Positions 1-9,626 of a stretch of DNA of 44,513 bases are shown in pieces (the stretch's first letter is position 1; every line of letters begins with the position of its first letter). Both the position numbers and the translations under genes were made by a program. The stretch is from Fragilariopsis cylindrus CCMP1102 (taxonomy: Eukaryota; Bacillariophyta; Bacillariophyceae; Bacillariales; Bacillariaceae). The notes under the pieces are model-generated. The model did not search any database, was not told where the DNA came from, and saw only the letters and a program-made list of their open reading frames with translations. The stretch spans positions 1 through 44,513 of the forward strand of contig FMBT01000581.1 in the NCBI GenBank assembly GCA_900095095.1, in the 5' to 3' direction.

Positions 1-215
1 GGTGGTATACTTTTAGTATACTTTTCACGCTCACAGTACAGTAGTCGACTGTTGTCGAGAATTCTATCTCTTATTTCAATCAATATTGTACAAGGACAAT
101 TCCAGGAGGGAATTAATTAAAATCGCGCACCAATTTCTTATATCACATAACCACCTAGTACTGAATCTACGTAGAATCTACGTAGGAATTTTGTTTCAAC
201 CTTCAAACGTCAACC
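1..215 (+). other. 5' leader of the retrotransposon
   Basis: Non-coding stretch before the ORF1 ATG at 216. It contains a perfect tandem pair of the 11-mer GAATCTACGTA at 163-184 and one TACAGTA word at 37-43. The 11-mer GTCGACTGTTG near position 45 recurs in the 3' leader-out of the element near 10177, which hints that both lie in the same element. The true 5' end of the element cannot be seen. Confidence 0.45.
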
Positions 216-2243
216 ATGACAATGGGATTTGATGGAGGTAGTGACCCGCCAGCAGGCATAGCCAGAGACGCAGATGATACCGTAGAGGTCGAAATGGACC
301 TGGAAGAGACGACTGACCCAGCCGTAGGAAGATCGGGGGAAAATTCAGGGAGATCATCACTCCAGACTGAAGCAGCAAAAACAGCAGGTAAAGCAACTAA
401 CGGTATGCAGAAGATAGATGAAGAAAACAGCAACGATGATGAAACGTTTGATGACTACAAGTTCAGGAAATGGAAGAAGATCAACGTAGCATTCAAAGTA
501 GACCTTACTGGAGAGGAAATCAGCAGCCCAAACAGTTTGAACACCCTAGATGAAGGATGTTACGAGCCGATGAAGCACCACCCAATCATGTCGAAACTGG
601 CGAAATTCGTTGCAGCTACACAAAAGAAATGCAAGACAGTAAAGATCATGAGCTCAAGGAACAGACTCGTCCTAGATACAAAGGTATGTATCGATAGCTG
701 GTCCATCAACCGATTCAAAGAACATTTCGCTTACTCTGTTATCAGGAATAGACAAAGAAATGTGCAAGTAACACTACACATTGATTACGGTGAGACGCAA
801 AGTTTATGGAAATTAAAACAAAAGTTACTTGATACACTTCAAACAGAAGGATTATGGATTATCAATCATAATGGACCAATTGATGTAGTTGAAACAACAC
901 AAACCGGATTCGTAGCAAAATTCCATCCTAACTTACATCGAGTAGGATTTCAGAATAAACTAAACACCAGCATCAAAGATTTTTTAGTAGAAAGAAAGAC
1001 AGATCTTATGATGAGAGCACAGTTAATTCCAGGGATTAAGGATTGGGCAGGAGAGAAACTACCGGAAGTTCAGATCATACCATTGACACTACAAGGATCA
1101 TACAACAAAGGAAATAATTCGAAAATTCAAGCCGTCGGTATCTCAGTTCAAAGTAAATACAAATCATTATTTCGATACATTCTGACAACAATTTGTTATG
1201 ACATGGGTTATGACTATGTTGATTTCACAATGAAATACGACTCACAATTGAAGCCAACGTACAACAAACTGGTTAGGACACACGAAGAGTTTATGTTTAA
1301 CCACAAGATTATTAACATCCATCAAATGGAAAGATCCGAAATGCAAACCTGTCTAAAAGATTTACAAACTATCACAACAGTAATGTCAGTTGACGAAACA
1401 GTTATAACAGAAAAGAATGGAACATGGGTACTTGTTATGCAAAACCCTCTAGTACAGAAGGATCTTGACAAGATCGACAGCATCATCTCGAACAACCCAG
1501 TAATGACAAACAGGAACTTTAATCATTTACCCTTCCGCAAAAGGCAACCCAGTGAAAGCATGAATACCGATGCCATATCATCTCAGAAGGACAGATTCAA
1601 GGATTTTACTGCAACACCTCTTGGTACCAATGACACTTGGAGTAGCAAATTGTTTCCACCAAGAAATATCACGACCAGGAAAGGAGGAGCATCTGCCAAA
1701 ACAACGATTTCAATTGATGACGAGACAGTAACAACCTTAGCAGACACGGTAGCCACATTACAAAGACAAATGCATCAAATGGAAGAAAAAATGAGAACTA
1801 CAACAACGACAATTACATCAATCAAAGAAAGAGTGACGATTGGAGAATCAAAAGGAAAGAAACAGGCAGCTGCCATAGGAGTATTGGAGAACAACCAAGA
1901 GAGGCTTGAGGAAACTGTCACAGGTCAAATGAAACTGATCACCGATAATATGGAAGAAGCAAAAGCAGAAAAGGCAGAGAGTGACAGAGTGCTACACTCT
2001 ATGCTGCAACAACTACTAAATAACAATAGTAATGTCAATGGCAACGAAAGCAGTAACATGATCACACCACCACCAGTACAGACGAACAATATTACAAACA
2101 ATAACAACGCCCAACAAGTACAGATATACGGCAGTGGAACATCCACTCAGAATACACTATCAAACACTGGAAGCATCGCCCCATCGTCTTCTGGAACAGT
2201 GAAAGAAATATCACCTCTTTGTCAGATAACAACGAACAAGTAA
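216..2243 (+). CDS. Retrotransposon ORF1, gag-like protein, first part
   Basis: 675 codons from ATG 216, preceded by ACC. The protein is hydrophilic and has no enzyme motif I recognise. Residues of about 500-600 (QRQMHQMEEKMR onward, then NNQERLEETVTGQMKLITDN) look like a coiled coil, as expected for an ORF1 RNA-binding or trimerising protein. The rest is Thr/Asn/Gln-rich. The frame ends at 2243, but the -1 frame is open across the junction and continues as an equally Asn/Glu-rich protein to 2824. ORF1 is therefore best read as one protein of about 870 residues broken by one missing base between roughly 2160 and 2243. Function is inferred from position before pol. Confidence 0.6.
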   Translation: MTMGFDGGSDPPAGIARDADDTVEVEMDLEETTDPAVGRSGENSGRSSLQTEAAKTAGKATNGMQKIDEENSNDDETFDDYKFRKWKKINVAFKVDLTGEEISSPNSLNTLDEGCYEPMKHHPIMSKLAKFVAATQKKCKTVKIMSSRNRLVLDTKVCIDSWSINRFKEHFAYSVIRNRQRNVQVTLHIDYGETQSLWKLKQKLLDTLQTEGLWIINHNGPIDVVETTQTGFVAKFHPNLHRVGFQNKLNTSIKDFLVERKTDLMMRAQLIPGIKDWAGEKLPEVQIIPLTLQGSYNKGNNSKIQAVGISVQSKYKSLFRYILTTICYDMGYDYVDFTMKYDSQLKPTYNKLVRTHEEFMFNHKIINIHQMERSEMQTCLKDLQTITTVMSVDETVITEKNGTWVLVMQNPLVQKDLDKIDSIISNNPVMTNRNFNHLPFRKRQPSESMNTDAISSQKDRFKDFTATPLGTNDTWSSKLFPPRNITTRKGGASAKTTISIDDETVTTLADTVATLQRQMHQMEEKMRTTTTTITSIKERVTIGESKGKKQAAAIGVLENNQERLEETVTGQMKLITDNMEEAKAEKAESDRVLHSMLQQLLNNNSNVNGNESSNMITPPPVQTNNITNNNNAQQVQIYGSGTSTQNTLSNTGSIAPSSSGTVKEISPLCQITTNK

Positions 2244-2824
2244 CTAACTCACCGGAAAGAAGTAAACAAAAACAGAACAAACAGAATGAATATATACCAA
2301 ATGAGATTGATTTCAATAAATTTACCAGTGATGGTACAAATGAAACAGAAGACACTGAAATGGAAACCCAAATCGAAGCAACACCTCCTGCGATACAACG
2401 GACTACTAAAGATATGGAGATGGACTATGGCGAGGGAAATCAGGACAACAACAACGTAGGATACTTAGGATCAGAGGCATCCTTTGCAACTAGAGATACG
2501 CACGAAACACAAACAGTGGTTGAAGAAGAACAGTCGATCACAAGCCACAACTTTAATAACACAATAGAAGAAATGGACTATACGACAGGCTTCCTTACAG
2601 TGATGAACGGATCACCGAGCAGACAAGTATTGAGACAAAGAAGGATTGATCAACTCTCACCAAATCCATATTCTGTGCTAGACGCAGAAAACAATAGTAG
2701 TAATAATGAAAATAATAACAATAATAATATTAATGATATTGACAACAACAACAATAATAACAATATCGAATCCAACCAAACAAATACATCTGCAAAGACA
2801 GATATGCATCACCACAATGAATAG
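2219..2824 (+). CDS. Retrotransposon ORF1, C-terminal part in the -1 frame
   Basis: About 200 codons with no ATG near the beginning; the first possible start is TTG 2219, inside the end of the preceding frame, so it is probably a continuation and not a separate gene. Acidic and Asn-rich, with long Asn runs near residues 160-190 and a His-rich end (MHHHNE). Its stop TAG at 2822-2824 overlaps the ATG of the endonuclease reading frame at 2817 (ATGAATAG), the kind of stop-start overlap that allows termination-reinitiation in two-ORF LINEs. The overlap is seen; the mechanism is inferred. Confidence 0.45.
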   Translation: MSDNNEQVTNSPERSKQKQNKQNEYIPNEIDFNKFTSDGTNETEDTEMETQIEATPPAIQRTTKDMEMDYGEGNQDNNNVGYLGSEASFATRDTHETQTVVEEEQSITSHNFNNTIEEMDYTTGFLTVMNGSPSRQVLRQRRIDQLSPNPYSVLDAENNSSNNENNNNNNINDIDNNNNNNNIESNQTNTSAKTDMHHHNE

Positions 2825-5141
2825 AGGTAATTGCGAGGATGAGGAGGAACAGAACACCGATACGGAAAGCGAGAGAGAAGAAGAAGACGATGAAGAGGAG
2901 GATAATAACATGCCTGAACTACAAGAAAGAGATCGTGAAGACAGTGAAAGTGACACGAGCGACGGCGAGGACAGTAGTGATGAAGACAACGACAACCATA
3001 GCAAGGAAAGCATAAGTGGTGGTCATAACAATGAAGCGAGAAAGATAGCATTGCTACAATCAAAATGTGACGATTACATCAATGAAGAACTAGTTATGCC
3101 AGAATTGATATGTAAACTAGAAAAAGAAGACTCGTCTGATGATGACAGTAGTGAAGACGACACACCAAGACAACGGCCTTATAGTCACAAGGCAGCAGCG
3201 ACACCTAGGTTCGCATTCGAAGACTACCGTAAACGATTAGATGAAGAAGAACAGGCAGGACAAAAGTTATCGATAGATGATAGGCTAATACAATTAAAGG
3301 AAGCAATAACAAAAATAAGGAGAGTAATTGATGAAGCAAACAATAACACCAATACTGAGGATGATAATATTGCAGTTGGCGACCGATCATCACCAAACAA
3401 GAGGCACACCCTCACGGATAATGAGGATGAAACTACAACATGTGAACAACGAACAACATTAGAAGAGAGGCACTCCCTCATCGAAAGTGAGGGTGGAATA
3501 AACCAACACAAGGAAAGAGAAAGCAGCAGTGGTGATGAGGACTTATACTTTGAATCGAGTGACGATGAAGGAGTAAAAGAATCGACCAACACACAGAATA
3601 ATAATATTAATACTAGCACCGAAAATGAAGCAGCAATAATGACATTAACACCAACGACAACAAAGACCAACATGAAAATAACACAAGACAACCTGCCATT
3701 CGGACATATCTGTGATGATATAGCAATAGATAATGATACACCGTACATTCGAGTATACTGCCAGAATGTATGTGGAATATATGATAGAGATGGCATAGGA
3801 CTCGATTCAGCATTCAAGGAAATCAAACAAGCAGGAGCAGATATTTTCACATTCAATGAGACGCATGGCGATGATTCAAATGCATTAGCAAGAAGAGCAC
3901 TACGGCTTTCAAAACAAAGAATGTGGAGAAACAACAATGAAGATTGTAAAATAGTACACTCGTCGTCAACAGCACCAGTACTGACATTTACAAAACCTGG
4001 TGGCAACCTAGTAGGTGTTACAGGATCGCTAGTAGGAAGAGTTAGAGAGACAATAACTGATCCGTACGGACGATGGTGTGGATATACATTAATAGGAAAA
4101 GACACCAAGGAAATTATGGTACTAACAGCATACAATGTATCTCAATACAAGAATGCAAAGGTAGGAGAAGACACGCTATTTAATCAACAAACAGCTCTAT
4201 ATAAACTAAACAACATTAGAGAGCCAGACCCAAAACAATTATTCATTGACGATCTGACAGCATTAGTCAAGCAGGCAAGATTAGAGGACAAAGATATCAT
4301 ACTCACAGGTGACTTTAATGAGTTAGTGGGAGATGACCATCGAGGAATGACAAAAGTACTGTCAGCAGGAAGTCTAACTGATGCACATGAACATCAGCAT
4401 GGCACAGTCGACATTACAACCTACACAAGAGGTACAAAACGTTTGGACTATGTATTTGTAACACCACGACTAGTAGATCATATCCTCAGGAGTGGTTATG
4501 AGCCGTTCCACAGTCGCATAGCGTCTGATCACAGAGGCTACTTTGTGGACTTTGCCCAAGCAGGGCTCTTTGACAGACAACTACCAGCTATATATTCAGC
4601 ATCATCACGAGCAATCCGAGGGACTCATCCAAGCAACATAACAAAGTATGTTGAACATCTACATGCATATCTTGAAGAGAACGACATGTACAGAAAAGTG
4701 AAAGAACAAAAGAACTGGTATGAAAAGAAGCAACTGGAAAAACTGGACAGAATGATAACCAAGGGAATGCTAGAAGCAGAAGACCAATGCAGAATTTTCC
4801 ATCGAGAGCCATGGAGTAAAGAAGTGAATGAGGTAATGACAACAGCAAACATACTTCGAATACATCTGTCAAGCCTCAGGACCAACATCGATTGTGCAAG
4901 ACAAATACAGCAGAAACAACTGCTCCTAAAGAAACAAATAGAACTACCACCGGAAATAAAGGAGTCAGCATTAGCGCTAAGCCTAGCACAAAAGAACTGC
5001 AGGAAACTCATCAAACAAAAAAGGACAGACAAAACAATAATCGATGATGAACAAGAAGCAGCTTTTGTTGCAATGAACCCGGAAATGGATGCTAAACGAG
5101 CTGCACAGATTTCCAGAGAGCAAGAGATACAAAACAAATGA
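2817..5141 (+). CDS. Retrotransposon pol, N-terminal part: AP-like endonuclease (EEP family)
   Basis: The first ~300 residues are highly acidic and low-complexity. From about residue 309 an exonuclease-endonuclease-phosphatase domain follows: YCQNVCGIYD (the Asn motif), FTFNETHGDD (catalytic Glu), ILTGDFNELVGDDHRG (the D-x-N motif), TKRLDYVFVTPRLVDHI and finally ASDHRGYFVDF (the S-D-H motif). This is the nicking endonuclease of LINE elements. The frame is also open upstream of 2817, back to 2706, but that stretch overlaps the end of ORF1 and ATG 2817 is the better start. A charged helical region leads to the stop TGA at 5139-5141, overlapping the downstream ATG at 5138 as ATGA. The next frame carries the expected continuation, so I read this as one missing A in the A-run just before the stop and not as a true gene end. 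Confidence 0.75.
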   Translation: MNRGNCEDEEEQNTDTESEREEEDDEEEDNNMPELQERDREDSESDTSDGEDSSDEDNDNHSKESISGGHNNEARKIALLQSKCDDYINEELVMPELICKLEKEDSSDDDSSEDDTPRQRPYSHKAAATPRFAFEDYRKRLDEEEQAGQKLSIDDRLIQLKEAITKIRRVIDEANNNTNTEDDNIAVGDRSSPNKRHTLTDNEDETTTCEQRTTLEERHSLIESEGGINQHKERESSSGDEDLYFESSDDEGVKESTNTQNNNINTSTENEAAIMTLTPTTTKTNMKITQDNLPFGHICDDIAIDNDTPYIRVYCQNVCGIYDRDGIGLDSAFKEIKQAGADIFTFNETHGDDSNALARRALRLSKQRMWRNNNEDCKIVHSSSTAPVLTFTKPGGNLVGVTGSLVGRVRETITDPYGRWCGYTLIGKDTKEIMVLTAYNVSQYKNAKVGEDTLFNQQTALYKLNNIREPDPKQLFIDDLTALVKQARLEDKDIILTGDFNELVGDDHRGMTKVLSAGSLTDAHEHQHGTVDITTYTRGTKRLDYVFVTPRLVDHILRSGYEPFHSRIASDHRGYFVDFAQAGLFDRQLPAIYSASSRAIRGTHPSNITKYVEHLHAYLEENDMYRKVKEQKNWYEKKQLEKLDRMITKGMLEAEDQCRIFHREPWSKEVNEVMTTANILRIHLSSLRTNIDCARQIQQKQLLLKKQIELPPEIKESALALSLAQKNCRKLIKQKRTDKTIIDDEQEAAFVAMNPEMDAKRAAQISREQEIQNK

Positions 5142-7108
5142 TGTCAGAACTACCATCAAAAATGAACTGTCCGGGTGGCATATCAGCATTATTAGTACCA
5201 TTACCAAAAGAAGGCACTCAATTGGAATATCAAGTGATAACGGATGGACCTACTTTAGAACAAGTTATACTGCAACGGAATATACGTCACTTTAGGCAAG
5301 CTGAGACCACACCCCTGGCAACACCGGAAGTCATAGGAACGATAGGATTTGGTGCAAACACAGTTAGAGCTGAACAAATACTGGAAGGAAGGGATGATCC
5401 AACAGACATAACTGATGATGAATGGTCAAGATTCTTACTATCATCGATGAAACGAAATTCAGCGGAGCTGAAGATTGAGATAACAGCGGAAAAGATGATG
5501 GACAAGTACAAACGATGGAAAGAAAGAACAAGCACCTCACCTTCAGGCAGGCACTTAGGACACTTTCATGCACTGTTTAGACCACTGAAAGCAAAGAATA
5601 AGAAACATCGCGAACAGCTGGATGATATTAGACAAGACATAATCGATATGCATGCAACAATGCTACAAACAGCATATGAAAATGAACATGTTTTCAAACG
5701 CTGGGAGTACATTATCACATGTATGCTAGCAAAAGAATCAGGAATACCAAGAATTCACCGACTGAGAGTGATACACCTATATGAATGTGACTTAAATTTA
5801 TTATTCTCAATATTCTTTAGGGAGTTGGATCAACACTGCGAAGACAACTTCCTCATCAACAAGGGCGTATACGGATGCAGACCAAACAGACGGGCAATGG
5901 ACCCAGTATTTGTGGATGTAACACAAACAGAAATGGCTATGGTAACGAGAAAAACATTGATCAAATTTAACAATGATGCCACGGCGTGCTTTGATAGGAT
6001 ACTAGTACACTTACTAAGTCTATGCCTAAGGTCATATGGAATGCCAAAGAACCTGACAACAATATTAGGAGAATTACTCAAGGTAGCAAGATACGCAATA
6101 AAAACAGGAATTGGAATATCAAAAGAAACATATCAACATTCAGATGAGTCACCGGCGTTTGGGTCAGGGCAAGGCAGTGGCGCCTCAGCACAAGGATGGA
6201 CAAAATTAGTGTCGAAACTCTTTGACCTACATGATAAATACGGGCATGGAAGTAAGTATGCAGACCCTTGGAAATTATACAGTGCTATAATTGGAATGCT
6301 AGGCTTTGTTGATGATAACAACATCACAAACACTGGAGATGAATGGGAGACAGTGCAAGACATCATGGAAAGAACGCAACATGATGCACAGCTATGGAAT
6401 GATTTATTACGAGCAACAGGAGGAGCATTAAACCTAGACAAGTGCTTTGCACAGGTACTAGCGATTGATTTCAGCCTCAATGGCGCACCAGTAATAGCAC
6501 CGGCAGATCCGAACCTAATAATAACAATAAAGGACAGACTCAACAACAAAGACGTCATAGTAAGACCAATATCACCGTACAAAACGTACAGAAGCCTGGG
6601 TACGGAACAAGGAACAAGCAAAAACCAGAAACAACAACAAGCCAAACTAGTCAAAACATCAGGAACACACCAAAGGAAATTAGCTTGCTCGGCAATGTCG
6701 CCAAAATGTGCTTGGGTGCACTACTCTGCAGTATTCCAAAGCAGCGTCGGATACCCTCTCAGCATGTGTCACCTAAGCAAGTCACAACTACATGAATTGC
6801 AAAAGAAATACATACCAACCCTGTTGAACAAACTTGGAATAGCACGAACGCACGCTCAGGTACTTGTATTTGGTCCACGATCTTACGGAGGTATAGGCTG
6901 TAATGACCTTCGAATTGAACAAGGATTGGATGCAGTACAAAATCTGATCAGACAGCTAAGAACACCGGGGTATGGAAAACAAATAGGAACTATATTCCTC
7001 CGAACCTTCCAGAATGCATCAGGACTTTCGAAACCACTACTACAACATCCAACAGTACGCGCACCGCACTTGGAAGGACATTACTATGTTCACATCAGAG
7101 ATTCTTAG
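5138..7108 (+). CDS. Retrotransposon pol: reverse transcriptase domain
   Basis: 656 codons. The N-terminal half has TSTSPSGRHLGHFHAL, a block I associate with RT-like proteins of diatoms. RT motifs follow in order: NDATACFDRI (motif A, with the first catalytic Asp) near 5970-6000, GSGQGSGASAQGW (motif B) near 6165-6205, and GFVDDNNI (motif C, Asp-Asp) near 6300-6325. Motif C has Phe-Val in place of the usual Tyr/Phe-Ala before Asp-Asp. The thumb region follows. The frame stops at 7106-7108 inside a conserved-looking segment, and the sense continues in the -1 frame as RFLAKHNASLEID. ATG 5138 is therefore unlikely to be the native start of a separate protein; it lies inside the endonuclease-RT junction. 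Confidence 0.75.
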   Translation: MMSELPSKMNCPGGISALLVPLPKEGTQLEYQVITDGPTLEQVILQRNIRHFRQAETTPLATPEVIGTIGFGANTVRAEQILEGRDDPTDITDDEWSRFLLSSMKRNSAELKIEITAEKMMDKYKRWKERTSTSPSGRHLGHFHALFRPLKAKNKKHREQLDDIRQDIIDMHATMLQTAYENEHVFKRWEYIITCMLAKESGIPRIHRLRVIHLYECDLNLLFSIFFRELDQHCEDNFLINKGVYGCRPNRRAMDPVFVDVTQTEMAMVTRKTLIKFNNDATACFDRILVHLLSLCLRSYGMPKNLTTILGELLKVARYAIKTGIGISKETYQHSDESPAFGSGQGSGASAQGWTKLVSKLFDLHDKYGHGSKYADPWKLYSAIIGMLGFVDDNNITNTGDEWETVQDIMERTQHDAQLWNDLLRATGGALNLDKCFAQVLAIDFSLNGAPVIAPADPNLIITIKDRLNNKDVIVRPISPYKTYRSLGTEQGTSKNQKQQQAKLVKTSGTHQRKLACSAMSPKCAWVHYSAVFQSSVGYPLSMCHLSKSQLHELQKKYIPTLLNKLGIARTHAQVLVFGPRSYGGIGCNDLRIEQGLDAVQNLIRQLRTPGYGKQIGTIFLRTFQNASGLSKPLLQHPTVRAPHLEGHYYVHIRDS

Positions 7109-7587
7109 CCAAGCACAATGCAAGTCTAGAAATAGATTGTGTACCGGAACCAACCTATGAGAGACTAGGAGATGAATACATAATGGATGTAGTATGCGAA
7201 CCAGGAACAGCAACGAAAATGGACACAACCAAACTGAAACATTATACAAATGCAGAAATCAGACAAATCTATTACTGCAAGAGCTACCTCAAAGTACAAA
7301 GAATATCCGATCTCTGTACAGCCGATGGTCACTTTATACTACCATCAATAGCAAAAGGAGAAAGAAGTATCAGGCAATGCACATCTAAATTGAATGAAAT
7401 AAAACAAGAACAACCTGGCGATCAAACCTGGTCCGTGTGGAGAAAATTCCTAAAGACAATATGCAAACCCAATGTGAACCAAGAACCAAGTTCTGGTCCA
7501 AGAACTGATCCTAGATTTATTGAACCAAGCCCGAACCAAGAAGGGACCCTGGATCCACCGAACCAAGAAACGAACCAACCTCACTAG
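7099..7587 (+). CDS. Retrotransposon pol: RT C-terminal extension in the -1 frame
   Basis: Open frame continuing the RT thumb and connection region after the break at 7099-7108. It reads RFLAKHNASLEIDCVPEP and then a helical segment ending near WSVWRKFLKTIC. Its last 35 codons are a Pro/Gln/Glu-rich spacer built of short repeats such as EPSPNQEG. It ends at TAG 7585-7587, while the next -1 frame opens at 7524 and carries the Tudor-like and RNase H modules. There is no plausible independent start, so it is a fragment of pol. Confidence 0.5.
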   Translation, partial: RFLAKHNASLEIDCVPEPTYERLGDEYIMDVVCEPGTATKMDTTKLKHYTNAEIRQIYYCKSYLKVQRISDLCTADGHFILPSIAKGERSIRQCTSKLNEIKQEQPGDQTWSVWRKFLKTICKPNVNQEPSSGPRTDPRFIEPSPNQEGTLDPPNQETNQPH

Positions 7588-9626
7588 AAAATAGGGCCGT
7601 CCTCAACAAAAATGAGGGATCACAGCAGAGAAAAGACAACATAGATCGATTCAGTGAAGGGACATTCCTTCTCAAATACTGGAAGGGAGTACCATATAGA
7701 GGGATAGTCACATGCAATAAAGGAAAATACTACAAAATCTTATATGAAGACAACGACGAAGAGGAACTAAATCATACAGAGGTGGCAAAATTCGAGAAGA
7801 AGAACAGAGAAGAAGGAAGAATGACAGGAGAGATAGGACACCGGATGAGATTGATAAAGCCACTAGGCAACTGGCTCATACAAGCCAATGATTCAGAAAG
7901 ACTATGGCCATTCTATTACTCAGAATATACAGACATACTATACAGGAGCTACAGAAAGAACTGGAATGAAAATGGAGAATTCTATTACGACTGTCACCTG
8001 TTAGCAGATAACGATACTTACAACTATGATCCAGTAGGAAAAGTGAACTCACTACCACCAGATGCATCACCAACAGATGTAATGGACACGGAAGAAGGAT
8101 GGAGAGTGTCAATTCACCAGCCAGTGCAACTAATCCACCAGAATATAGCTAGAAATGAGACCTTTATGGATTACCTTATGTCACAGGAAGAACATGTATC
8201 GCAGTACTACACTGAAATTAAATTCCTCACAGTACCCATAAAGATATACAAAATGATCAAGTCAACAAACAAAGTCAACATAGCAACAGATGGAGGAGCA
8301 ATACAATTCAAGGGATCACTGGGGTTTGTAATTGCAGATGAAGATGGAGAAATATTACTATCATGCTACGGACAACCATCAGGCAATGATCCACTATCAT
8401 TCCGATCAGAAATATGTGCGTTCCTAGCAGCAGTAAGACTGGTGACACTTATGACACAATACTATGACAAGATATTACAGTGCGACGAACCAATAAGAAG
8501 CAAAATACAAGTGTACACAGACAGCCTAAGCATGATCAACAAACTGAAAGCACTAGATGAATATCCTACAGCGCCACTAGCAACAGTACTCCATTCGGAA
8601 TGGGACGTATTATCAGCATTACACAAAGCACTCAAATGGTTCAGAAATAAACCAAAAATCAGCTGGGTGAAGAGTCATCAGGATGATATGGTATTCGATG
8701 AAGAAGCAATGCCCTTAAACGCATACCTTAACTCAGAAGCTGACGAACTAGCAACAATCGGATTGAAGAAGTTACAGGAAAAGCCACGAGTACCGATGGA
8801 TCCAGACACAGCCATTCAGTTCCACATAGGAGACAGAACAATAACAAGAGACCTCAAACGGACAACAAGAGAGATAATACACTTGATACCACTCAAAAAT
8901 TATTACTGCAGAAGATTCAAATGGAGTGATAACATCTTTGACTTAATTGACTGGGACATATTCCGCCCAGTATATAAGAAATATCTAGCTACAAAAGGAA
9001 TACAATGGATGCACAAATATTGCATAAAGAAACTGCCTACAGGAGAAAGGATCCACAAGAGGGACCACTTCCACGATCAACGATGCGCATCATGCTTGTA
9101 CAATGAGGATGATGACCATGTATTTCAGTGTGCTCACCGACGAAGCATACGCAAGAAGGTCCTCAACCAGATTAACCTACTAGCAAACACAGTAGATCCA
9201 AGACTGTGTGATATAATGAGGGAAGGATTAATGACTTACTTCAGAGGAGAGTCAGTATCAACTGCAATGCTACGACTAAGGGGCCAAGAGGACGTTGACA
9301 AAAATCAAATATTCAAAAGGTACACACTACTTATTGATGAACAGATAGTAATAGGATGGGATAATCTACTCAGGGGAAAGTTTTCGAAACAATGGAAAAT
9401 ACAACAGAAAGCATTCATAACCAGAAGGAAACTGTCGGATCCAAGAGCGTACGCAAGAGCACAGAAGAGCAAGAAGCGAAAAGAAGCAAAGAACAACAGA
9501 GTACCAAAGAAGAAGAACAAAACAGAAGCGTTTCATGCTTTCTTTCAGGCAATCATACCCATCATACAGGAAACTTGGACCGACAGATGCACGATCGCAA
9601 CACACCTGTACTGGGAGGTAGAATAG
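7524..9626 (+). CDS. Retrotransposon pol: Tudor/chromo-like module and RNase H
   Basis: Continuous frame without an obvious own start (a GTG at 7782 is not convincing). At 7668-7780 the segment GTFLLKYWKGVPYRGIV, then KYYKILYEDNDEEELNHTEV, has the look of a small Tudor/chromo-like beta-barrel. RNase H follows at about 8280-8765: IATDGGA (Asp), FRSEICAF (Glu), VYTDSLS (Asp) and NSEADELA (Asp), giving the D-E-D-D set. ISWVKSHQDD lies between the last two. At about 9080-9140 there is a zinc-finger-like motif, C-x2-C-x7-H-x4-C (RCASCLYNEDDDHVFQCAH), common after the RT/RH region of retroelements. The end near PIIQETWTDR is completed in the -1 frame, so this is an internal fragment of a longer pol protein. 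Confidence 0.7.
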   Translation, partial: TKPEPRRDPGSTEPRNEPTSLENRAVLNKNEGSQQRKDNIDRFSEGTFLLKYWKGVPYRGIVTCNKGKYYKILYEDNDEEELNHTEVAKFEKKNREEGRMTGEIGHRMRLIKPLGNWLIQANDSERLWPFYYSEYTDILYRSYRKNWNENGEFYYDCHLLADNDTYNYDPVGKVNSLPPDASPTDVMDTEEGWRVSIHQPVQLIHQNIARNETFMDYLMSQEEHVSQYYTEIKFLTVPIKIYKMIKSTNKVNIATDGGAIQFKGSLGFVIADEDGEILLSCYGQPSGNDPLSFRSEICAFLAAVRLVTLMTQYYDKILQCDEPIRSKIQVYTDSLSMINKLKALDEYPTAPLATVLHSEWDVLSALHKALKWFRNKPKISWVKSHQDDMVFDEEAMPLNAYLNSEADELATIGLKKLQEKPRVPMDPDTAIQFHIGDRTITRDLKRTTREIIHLIPLKNYYCRRFKWSDNIFDLIDWDIFRPVYKKYLATKGIQWMHKYCIKKLPTGERIHKRDHFHDQRCASCLYNEDDDHVFQCAHRRSIRKKVLNQINLLANTVDPRLCDIMREGLMTYFRGESVSTAMLRLRGQEDVDKNQIFKRYTLLIDEQIVIGWDNLLRGKFSKQWKIQQKAFITRRKLSDPRAYARAQKSKKRKEAKNNRVPKKKNKTEAFHAFFQAIIPIIQETWTDRCTIATHLYWEVE

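Noticed and set aside
3224..4135. 303-codon antisense ORF opposite the endonuclease
   Set aside because: It mirrors the endonuclease coding sequence, has no recognisable domain, and its openness follows from the T-poor coding strand.
2160..9626. Programmed -1 frameshifting as the explanation for the retrotransposon frames
   Set aside because: No canonical X-XXY-YYZ heptamer was found at the breaks I examined, and the same kind of break occurs in NFS1 and the acyl-CoA synthetase.
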